From positions 1 through 5,331 of the forward strand of contig JAUVKS010000146.1 of NCBI GenBank assembly GCA_030596145.1: DNA of 5,331 nucleotides. The letters run 5' to 3'. A program made the position numbers and the translations under genes. The stretch's first letter is position 1. Each line of letters starts with the position of its first letter. Under the pieces are notes generated by a model. The model made no database searches, had not been told where the DNA came from, and saw only the letters and a program-made list of their open reading frames with translations. This DNA is from Pseudomonadota bacterium. Lineage in GTDB: Bacteria > Desulfobacterota > Syntrophia > Syntrophales > JADFWA01. Shown in pieces: positions 1 through 4,773 of this stretch.

Positions 1-302
1 CCCGGATTCTGTCCCTGAGCCGCCTGAATGACGTTTCCCATGATGCATTCATCGAAATAAACCGGGTTAAGTGCCTCGTCATAATCATAGTACTTTTTGT
101 TGATTTCGGTCATGTCAAAGTCGCCGAAGATATCCGGACGACATGATTTGATAAAATCACTGATGGTGGGTCGAAGTCCCGCCCTTTTGATTGCTTCCTT
201 GATTACAAGGGCACCAAGATCAACACATTTTACATCTTTCAACGATCCGCCGAAGTTGCCGACGGCAGTTCTCGCTCCACTGACAATTACTACATCACTC
301 AT
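1..302 (-). CDS. thiolase (acetyl-CoA C-acyltransferase), N-terminal part, runs off the left edge
   Basis: Thiolases interconvert 3-ketoacyl-CoA plus CoA with acyl-CoA plus acetyl-CoA, in the cytoplasm. Only the first 100 codons are in the window. They show the family's N-terminal signature: VVIVSGARTAVGNFGGSL at residues 4-21, DLGALVIKEAI at 28-38, and ECIMGNVIQAAQGQNPG at 85-101. The acylated cysteine, the NEAF and GHP motifs and the C-terminal cysteine lie beyond the edge and cannot be checked. Compared with the neighbouring thiolase, about 35 extra, acidic and Tyr-rich residues lie between RPT (44-46) and the FDECIMG strand. The ATG is supported by an AGGAG site 8 nt upstream. It is the last visible gene of the leftward acyl-CoA cluster and sits 241 nt downstream of the complete thiolase, separated from it by a fold-back repeat. 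Family assignment is secure; biosynthetic or degradative direction and substrate are unknown. Confidence 0.92.
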   Translation of the reverse strand, partial: MSDVVIVSGARTAVGNFGGSLKDVKCVDLGALVIKEAIKRAGLRPTISDFIKSCRPDIFGDFDMTEINKKYYDYDEALNPVYFDECIMGNVIQAAQGQNP

Positions 303-310
303 ATTTAAAT

Positions 311-316
311 CTCCTT
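311..316 (-). promoter_or_regulatory. ribosome binding site of the partial thiolase
   Basis: On the minus strand AAGGAG lies 8 nt before the ATG at 302-300. It fixes the start of the partial thiolase and shows that this gene has its own translation signal despite the repeat element upstream. Confidence 0.75.
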
Positions 317-358
317 TCGAATTATAGGTTATAGGTTAAGGATTAAAGGTTTATGCAT

Positions 359-500
359 TCGTAAAAAGTCTGTCATTCCCGCCCCGCATCAAGTGCGGGA
401 TAAACTCCGGCGGGAACCAACAAACGGCCAAACACTTGAAAAGGCTGAATTCCCGTTTTCACGGGAATGACAAAATTGTGTATATTTCGACTTTTTACGA
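359..500. repeat. 142-bp fold-back (MITE/REP-like) palindromic element between the two thiolase genes
   Basis: Perfect 12-bp terminal inverted repeats TCGTAAAAAGTC (359-370) and GACTTTTTACGA (489-500) enclose a second, correctly nested 11-bp pair, TGTCATTCCCG (371-381) and CGGGAATGACA (462-472). Inside are two further hairpins: TTCCCGCC/GGCGGGAA (376-383/409-416) with a nested CCGCA/TGCGG (384-388/394-398), and ATTCCCGT/ACGGGAAT (449-456/461-468) with a TTTC loop. The right side has 16 extra AT-rich nt between outer and inner repeats. There is no open frame of its own and no T-run that would make it a simple terminator. ATTCCC...GGGAAT palindromes are a recurring theme of dispersed repeats in proteobacteria, such as the dRS3 repeats of Neisseria. 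That this one is dispersed in its host is inferred. No clear target-site duplication was found. Confidence 0.75.
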
Positions 501-543
501 GTCCATCAAGGTTAAAGGGTTAAGAAATTTACCTTTTACCCGC

Positions 544-1902
544 TTATTCAACCTTAATCAGCATGGCATCGCCCTGGGCGTGACCGGAACAGATTCCGCA
601 TACTCCGATGCCGCCGCCTCTGCGCCTGAGTTCATAGGCGAGTGTCATGACGATCCTGGCCCCCGTTGCTCCAATGGGATGGCCATAGGCAATTGCGCTT
701 CCATTCACATTCACCTTTTCAAGCATCTCCTCTTTGGTCATTCCCAAGATGTTACGAGCGCTAATCAGTGCCACAGCGGCGAATGCCTCATTGATTTCAA
801 TAAGATCAATCTGATCGAGAGTCATATCATTTTGTTCAAGCACCATTTTGATGGTAAGACCGGGTACCGTGGCGATATCCTTCGTCGGCTGTGAGACTTC
901 TGCGTAGTCTATGATACTGAACAGCGGTTTCAATCCCAGTTCATCCGCCCTTTCCCTGGTCATGAGCAGGCAGACATCTCCACCATCGTTAACTCCCGGG
1001 GCGTTTCCGGCCGTTACGCTTCCCAGCTCTCCGGTTACGGCGCTCTTATGGCCGAAGACCGGCGGCAGTTTGGCCAGACCTTCCAAGGTTGTTTCCGGTC
1101 TGGGGAACTCGTCTGTGTCCACGATTTCCGTTTTCCTTCCCTTCCTCACCTCTACAGGGAATACTTCATCATCGAGCCTTCCCCCCTTCATGGCGGCAGC
1201 GGCTCCCATCTGTGATTGTAAAGCCCATTCATCCTGGTCCTCCCGTGTGAACCCGAATTCATCGGCCGTTTCAGAACCATGAATGGCCATGTGCCTGTTA
1301 TAAAAAGCATCCCACAGGCCGTCATAAACCATTAAATCAACAGCCGGCTTGGTGGTGAGCCCCATCCTTGCCCCCCATCTCATGTCAGCAAGCGAAAAGG
1401 GGCAGTTGCTCATACTTTCCTGTCCGCCCGCTACGCAGATCTCAGCCCTTCCCAGTTGAATCATCTGGGCGGCGAGATCGATTGTTTTAATGCCAGAGGA
1501 ACAAACCTTATTGACTGTGATGGAAGGGACTGACTCAGGAATTCCTGCCAGAATAGTCGCCTGACGGCTTGGGACCTGACCGCACCCTGCCGGCACAACC
1601 TGTCCCATTATAATGTAATCTACATCATCCGGCTTTACCTTGCCGTTCGTCCGCCTGAGGACTTCCTTGATTGCCAGGGCACCAAGCTCCGGTGCATCGA
1701 GACCTTTCAAGCCTCCTCCAAATCTGCCATAAGGGGTTCTACAGGCCTCCACAATTACTACTTCTCTGTGATTCTTATACTGATTCTTTATTTTCCTTCC
1801 CATGGTTGAAAAATCCGGTTTTCGTTCACCGAATTTCGCAATAGGTGCATCCTTATAAACATCAGCTCTCTTTCTGTCCAACTTCTGCGGTACTTTTTCC
1901 AT
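544..1902 (-). CDS. thiolase (acetyl-CoA C-acyltransferase) with N-terminal extension, 452 aa
   Basis: A complete type-II-like thiolase, cleaving 3-ketoacyl-CoA or condensing two acyl-CoAs. The conserved core starts at residue 47 (REVVIVEACRTPYGRFGGGL). The nucleophile is Cys134 in NKVCSSGIK; NEAFAA is at 371-376, GHPIGATGAR at 407-416 with catalytic His408, and the second catalytic Cys is Cys438 in GICSGHAQGDA. All catalytic residues are therefore present, but the usual CxGGG loop reads CSGHA. At 452 aa it is longer than the usual 390-400 because of about 45 extra, basic, mostly hydrophilic N-terminal residues. This start is favoured by a perfect AGGAGG 6 nt upstream; the internal Met34 has no such site. 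It lies 83 nt after the acyl-CoA ligase on the same strand, so co-transcription is likely, supplying activated acyl-CoA to beta-oxidation-type thiolysis. The substrate chain length cannot be told. Confidence 0.95.
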   Translation of the reverse strand: MEKVPQKLDRKRADVYKDAPIAKFGERKPDFSTMGRKIKNQYKNHREVVIVEACRTPYGRFGGGLKGLDAPELGALAIKEVLRRTNGKVKPDDVDYIIMGQVVPAGCGQVPSRQATILAGIPESVPSITVNKVCSSGIKTIDLAAQMIQLGRAEICVAGGQESMSNCPFSLADMRWGARMGLTTKPAVDLMVYDGLWDAFYNRHMAIHGSETADEFGFTREDQDEWALQSQMGAAAAMKGGRLDDEVFPVEVRKGRKTEIVDTDEFPRPETTLEGLAKLPPVFGHKSAVTGELGSVTAGNAPGVNDGGDVCLLMTRERADELGLKPLFSIIDYAEVSQPTKDIATVPGLTIKMVLEQNDMTLDQIDLIEINEAFAAVALISARNILGMTKEEMLEKVNVNGSAIAYGHPIGATGARIVMTLAYELRRRGGGIGVCGICSGHAQGDAMLIKVE

Positions 1903-1908
1903 ACTTAT

Positions 1909-1914
1909 CCTCCT
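1909..1914 (-). promoter_or_regulatory. ribosome binding site deciding the long start of the 452-aa thiolase
   Basis: A consensus AGGAGG on the minus strand stands 6 nt before the ATG at 1902-1900. The alternative ATG at 1803-1801 is preceded by TTTTCAACC with no Shine-Dalgarno match, so the N-terminal extension is most likely translated. Confidence 0.85.
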
Positions 1915-1926
1915 GTATTGTAAAAT

Positions 1927-1989
1927 TTATAATCTATCAATCTTGCAGGTTTTCTCCCTGCGTGCGATTGTTACCGTGGTTTGTGTCAA
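1927..1989 (-). pseudogene. out-of-frame relic of the ligase C-terminal A10 tail
   Basis: Directly behind the ligase stop codon, in a different frame, the minus strand reads LTQTTVTIARRE followed by eight more residues and TAA. This resembles the A10 end of acyl-CoA synthetases, which in this kind of enzyme reads roughly LPKTTVGKIARREL. The Gly-Lys pair carrying the catalytic lysine is replaced by a single Thr. The likeliest reading is that the gene once continued here and an indel closed it early at VESLD. The relic also fills much of the 83-nt gap before the thiolase ribosome site. The match is short, so chance similarity cannot be excluded. Confidence 0.45.
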
Positions 1990-3440
1990 TCGAGACTCTC
2001 CACAAATTCAACCTCTCGTGGAACTTTGAAAGAGGAGAGGTATGTCCTGCAATGTTTCAGGATTTCCTTATCATCGGCGACAGCCTCGTCATTTTTGACA
2101 ATGAGCGCCTTTACAATTTCTCCCCTCATCAAATCAGGTTTACTCAGCACCTTTGATGATTTAACGGCGGGGTGCATGTTCAGGATAATTTCGACTTCCT
2201 GGGGATAAACATTAAACCCACTTGTGATAATCATCCTCTTTTTCCGGCCTGTTAGAAAGATGTATCCATCCTCGTCCATTCTGGCCAGATCACCGGTGTG
2301 GAGCCAGCCATTTTTGATTACCTCTGCCGTCGCTTCTTCATTCTTATAATAACCCTTCATTACGTTTACGCCTTTGATGACAAGCTCTCCAATATGACCT
2401 GTGGGCAGTTTGACTCCATCATCATCACAGACCTTCGCATCTACTCCGGGGATGGGAACTCCGATGGATCCCGGTTTCTGTTCCATGTCAAGTCTGCTGA
2501 ATGAGCAGACAGGGGACGCTTCGGTAAGGCCATATCCTTCCATTAATTTTACGCCAAACTTCTTTTCATATATAGGAATATAGTCTGGTGGCATTGTAGA
2601 ACCACCGGTTATGCATAATCTCAAGGAACTGAAGTCCGCATTTTCTGAACCTTTATCCATGAACATACCGAGAAAAAGTCTGGGAACGGCTGCAATATAG
2701 GTGACCTTTTCTCTTTCTATGGTTTTGAAAATCTCCTCTATTGTGAACCGATCCATCATGACCATGCTGGCCCCCATTCTAATGGTACTGAGCATGTTTG
2801 CCACGGCACCGAAGGAGTGGAAAAGAGGAATAAGACAGAGCGCCCAGTCATTTTCATTGCCATTACATATCGTTTCGAGAAGTTCGGATTGTGTGAAGAG
2901 GTTATTATGGGTGAGGACAGCACCGAGTGGTTTGCCTGTCAGGCCGGAGGTATATATCATTACAGCAGGGTCATCCCCTTCGATTTCCGGCATTTTAAGC
3001 TCAAAGGGGCCTCCCTCAACTGCATCTTTAAAGGAGGATGATTCTTCAGGGCCATTGGTCACAATCAGATGCCTGCAAAGTGGGAGTTTTTCTCTAATCG
3101 CTTCAAATCTCTTAACTAAGGGGGCAGTTGTTATAAACGCCTTTGAATCGCTGTTCTCAAGGAAAAAATGGAGTTCATAAGGTGTGGACATAACGTTGAG
3201 TGTGACGGCGACAGCCCCTATTTTCTGGATGGCGAAATAAGAAATGACAAATTCTGGTATGTTGGGGAGCATTAGAGCAACTTTATCGCCCTTATTTATG
3301 CCCAGATTTCTTAAACTGTTCCCGAAAGAGTTAACAGCCCTGTTCAATTCACCATAGGTTACTTTCCTGTCATTATGTTTGAGGTAAATTTTTCCTGCAT
3401 CTTCTTTGCAGGTATCTTCCAGCATTTTTCCCAGGGTCAT
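1986..3440 (-). CDS. AMP-forming acyl-CoA ligase (fatty-acid/aryl-acid CoA ligase family), 484 aa, lacking the A10 lysine
   Basis: Members of this adenylate-forming family activate a carboxylic acid with ATP and transfer it to CoA. Visible landmarks: KVTYGEL (26-32), the phosphate loop YTSGLTGKPLGAVLTH (163-178), IPLFHSFG (204-211), YGLTEASP (303-310), WLHTGDLA (379-386), and the hinge GRKKRMIITSGFNVYPQEVE (398-417). The C-terminal subdomain runs to SSFKVPREVEFVESLD and then stops, just where the LPKTxxGKxxRR (A10) segment should begin, so the catalytic A10 lysine is absent. The phosphate-loop PKG is also PLG (Leu172). The ATG at 3440 was chosen because GAGGAG stands 6 nt upstream; the frame is open to 3554, but the earlier ATGs lack ribosome sites and add residues before the normal domain start. 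It is first in the leftward cluster with two thiolases. It may be a ligase, an impaired enzyme or a repurposed acyl-binding protein; family membership is certain, activity is not. Confidence 0.88.
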   Translation of the reverse strand: MTLGKMLEDTCKEDAGKIYLKHNDRKVTYGELNRAVNSFGNSLRNLGINKGDKVALMLPNIPEFVISYFAIQKIGAVAVTLNVMSTPYELHFFLENSDSKAFITTAPLVKRFEAIREKLPLCRHLIVTNGPEESSSFKDAVEGGPFELKMPEIEGDDPAVMIYTSGLTGKPLGAVLTHNNLFTQSELLETICNGNENDWALCLIPLFHSFGAVANMLSTIRMGASMVMMDRFTIEEIFKTIEREKVTYIAAVPRLFLGMFMDKGSENADFSSLRLCITGGSTMPPDYIPIYEKKFGVKLMEGYGLTEASPVCSFSRLDMEQKPGSIGVPIPGVDAKVCDDDGVKLPTGHIGELVIKGVNVMKGYYKNEEATAEVIKNGWLHTGDLARMDEDGYIFLTGRKKRMIITSGFNVYPQEVEIILNMHPAVKSSKVLSKPDLMRGEIVKALIVKNDEAVADDKEILKHCRTYLSSFKVPREVEFVESLD

Positions 3441-3446
3441 ATTTTT

Positions 3447-3452
3447 CTCCTC
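3447..3452 (-). promoter_or_regulatory. ribosome binding site deciding the ligase start
   Basis: GAGGAG on the minus strand lies 6 nt before the ATG at 3440-3438. No comparable site precedes the in-frame ATGs at 3473 or 3554, which argues for the 484-residue protein. Confidence 0.8.
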
Positions 3453-3515
3453 TTTTTGAAAACAATTTTCCATAGCATAAAGGGGGAACTCTTTCAATGA
3501 AAATATGAAGTAATT

Positions 3516-3530
3516 ATGTCTTCTTGACAT
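3516..3530. promoter_or_regulatory. perfect dyad ATGTC-TTCTT-GACAT upstream of the ligase
   Basis: Five-base arms ATGTC and GACAT are separated by TTCTT, 76 nt upstream of the ligase ATG. On the minus strand the right part runs into CATAAT, a plausible -10 element, so a repressor bound here could block the ligase promoter. No matching -35 was found, and a 5-bp dyad can occur by chance. Confidence 0.25.
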
Positions 3531-3577
3531 TTGCCGGTTAGGGTCTTTATTCACAACAATTGCGGTTTTTGCTCAGA

Positions 3578-3597
3578 TGTTGGTACCGGTTCAAACA
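3578..3597. promoter_or_regulatory. 20-bp imperfect palindrome, candidate operator between the ligase and folD
   Basis: The 20-bp site has TGTT and AACA ends around an ACCGGT core; 8 of 10 symmetric base pairs match (mismatches at pairs 5 and 7). Size and symmetry are typical of dimeric TetR- or GntR-type repressor sites, families that often control acyl-CoA genes, but no regulator gene is in the window and no known operator consensus is recognised. Confidence 0.3.
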
Positions 3598-3610
3598 GCA
3601 AGATTTATTT

Positions 3611-3751
3611 AAAAGTGTAAAGTGAACTAAAGTGAGCTGAAGTGCCTAAAAAAAATGCGCTTTCAGCGCAGCCTGTTTCGAATTTGACTGCGCCGAAGGC
3701 GTGTACATTAACTTTAGCTCACTTTAGGCACTTCAAACTTTAGGCACTTTT
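3611..3751. repeat. inverted arrays of AAGTG-type units flanking a hairpin-bearing centre, upstream of folD
   Basis: The left arm (3611-3650) is built from units AAGTG+TA, +AACTA, +AGCTG and +CCTA, with lengths 7, 10, 10 and 9. The right arm (about 3709-3751) holds the same kind of unit in reverse complement: CCTA, a TTTG variant, CCTA, AGCTA. Exact matches between arms are CTAAAGTGAGCT (3627-3638 with 3716-3727), TGAAGTGCCTAAA (3638-3650 with 3723-3735) and the outer AAAAGTG (3611-3617 with 3745-3751). The right arm also contains a 13-bp direct repeat ACTTTAGGCACTT at 3721-3733 and 3737-3749. The centre carries two short hairpins. No gene is visible inside. It could be a dispersed fold-back repeat or an array of protein-binding sites in the divergent promoter region. 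Confidence 0.7.
3656..3670. repeat. hairpin TGCGCT-TTC-AGCGCA
   Basis: A perfect 6-bp stem (3656-3661 with 3665-3670) with a 3-nt loop follows a run of A residues (3648-3655). Read leftward on the minus strand this gives a GC hairpin followed by eight T, the form of a Rho-independent terminator for leftward transcription. No leftward gene ends directly upstream, since folD faces the other way, so this may only be part of the repeat element. Confidence 0.5.
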
Positions 3752-3755
3752 GGGG

Positions 3756-3784
3756 TTGCGGCTTTGCCGCTTTAGGCGTATTAT
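3756..3784 (+). promoter_or_regulatory. possible sigma-70-type promoter of folD
   Basis: TTGCGG (3756-3761) and TATTAT (3779-3784) are spaced by 17 nt, 43 nt before the folD ATG. The -10 matches the consensus at five of six positions, the -35 only at TTG. The spacer contains most of a GCGGC-TTT-GCCGC hairpin (3758-3770). Plausible but weak. Confidence 0.3.
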
Positions 3785-3815
3785 ACGTGCATCACGAGGT
3801 GTTATGAGAGTTTTC

Positions 3816-3821
3816 AGGAGG
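3816..3821 (+). promoter_or_regulatory. ribosome binding site deciding the folD start
   Basis: Consensus AGGAGG ends 5 nt before the ATG at 3827. The preceding in-frame TTG at 3824 would be only 2 nt away and is therefore an unlikely start. Confidence 0.85.
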
Positions 3822-3826
3822 AATTG

Positions 3827-4678
3827 ATGGCCATAATTATCAATGGGAAGAAAATAGCACAGGATGTCAGAAATGAGATCAGGGAGGAGGTGCTCAGACT
3901 TAAAGCAAAAACCGGAATCCTTCCCGGGCTTGCTGTCATTCTTGTCGGGGAGGATCCCGCCTCAAAGATATATGTCAGGATGAAAGAGGCCGCCTGCGAG
4001 GAGGTCGGTTTTTTATCCAGGGAATACAAATTCCCGGCGGATGCGGATGAGGGCAAGATACTAAATATTATAAGTGATCTGAACCGTGATGATGAAATAC
4101 ATGGTATTCTGGTTCAGCTCCCCCTTCCAGGGCATATAAGCTCCGATTCAATTATAGAGGCTATTGATCCAGGGAAGGATGTCGACGGTTTTCATCCATA
4201 CAATATCGGCCGTCTCTTTACCGGAAATCCCTTCCACATGGCCTGCACTCCGTTGGGTATCCTTGAACTTATCGATCGCAGCGGGACAGAGATAGAGGGG
4301 AAAGAGGCGGTGATTGTGGGCAGGAGCAATATTGTGGGAAAACCGCTGGCCCTTATGTTGCTTGCAAGACATGCCACGGTTACAGTCTGCCATACAAAGA
4401 CGAGGGATCTTCCCGAAGTTACTGGGAGAGCAGAACTCCTTATTGCAGCTGCGGGGAGACCTGAAATGATAACAAAAGATATGGTGAGGGATGGGGCCGT
4501 GGTTATCGATGTCGGTATAAACAGGCTTGATGACGGCAAACTTGTGGGAGATGTGGCTTTCTCCGAGGTGGCTGAGAAGGCTTCGTATATTACTCCTGTT
4601 CCCGGGGGGGTCGGGCCGATGACGATAGCGATGCTTTTAAAAAATACGTTGAATGCGGCTGTCGCACGGTCGAAGTAG
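3827..4678 (+). CDS. folD: bifunctional methylenetetrahydrofolate dehydrogenase / methenyltetrahydrofolate cyclohydrolase
   Basis: Cytoplasmic FolD oxidises 5,10-methylene-THF to methenyl-THF with NAD(P)+ and hydrolyses it to 10-formyl-THF, and works reversibly. At 283 aa it has normal family length and looks intact. The substrate site shows ASKIYVRMK (45-53) with Tyr49 and catalytic Lys53, VQLPLP (96-101) with Gln97, and KDVDGFHPYNIG (117-128) with Asp120; these correspond to human Lys56, Gln100 and Asp125. The nucleotide domain has VIVGRSNIVGKP (162-173), and the C-terminal signature is PVPGGVGPMT (257-266). A small deviation is ACTP at 139-142 where PCTP is usual. It stands alone on the plus strand, divergent from the ligase and convergent with the methyltransferase. 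In anaerobes of the suspected kind it serves purine/formyl-Met synthesis and, where present, the Wood-Ljungdahl methyl branch; the window does not show which. Confidence 0.98.
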   Translation: MAIIINGKKIAQDVRNEIREEVLRLKAKTGILPGLAVILVGEDPASKIYVRMKEAACEEVGFLSREYKFPADADEGKILNIISDLNRDDEIHGILVQLPLPGHISSDSIIEAIDPGKDVDGFHPYNIGRLFTGNPFHMACTPLGILELIDRSGTEIEGKEAVIVGRSNIVGKPLALMLLARHATVTVCHTKTRDLPEVTGRAELLIAAAGRPEMITKDMVRDGAVVIDVGINRLDDGKLVGDVAFSEVAEKASYITPVPGGVGPMTIAMLLKNTLNAAVARSK

Positions 4679-4699
4679 GGTGGCATTTTATGTGCCACC
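4679..4699. terminator. stem-loop directly after the folD stop, between convergent genes
   Basis: GGTGGCA (4679-4685) pairs perfectly with TGCCACC (4693-4699) around a 7-nt loop, starting on the first base after the TAG stop. No T-run follows on either strand, so it is not a textbook Rho-independent terminator. It may act as an mRNA 3'-end stabiliser or a weak bidirectional terminator for folD and the methyltransferase. Confidence 0.4.
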
Positions 4700-4773
4700 G
4701 CAAACGGTTGGGAAGGACTGGCTCTTTATAAGATCTTCAAGGTGGTATGTTTTTCCCATAAAATATCATCATG

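Noticed and set aside
376..468. Rho-independent terminator after the complete thiolase
   Set aside because: The hairpins are strong but no T-run follows on the minus strand, and they are explained by the nested repeat element.
436..894. Open plus-strand frame of 152 codons across the repeat and the thiolase 3' end
   Set aside because: It is antisense to the thiolase coding region, starts inside the palindromic element, has no ribosome site and no recognisable protein features.
3441..3554. Upstream in-frame extension of the ligase by 38 residues
   Set aside because: The ATGs at 3554 and 3473 lack ribosome sites, while the ATG at 3440 has GAGGAG at ideal spacing and matches the usual domain start.
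3611..3751. CRISPR array
   Set aside because: Units are 7-10 nt, directly abutting, in both orientations and without spacers of uniform length.
3824..3826. TTG as the folD start codon
   Set aside because: It is only 2 nt from AGGAGG; the adjacent ATG at 3827 has proper spacing.
4192..4698. Open minus-strand frame of 168 codons opposite folD
   Set aside because: It mirrors the folD codons, has low-complexity Ser/Pro/Ile composition and no Shine-Dalgarno site; folD itself is unambiguous.
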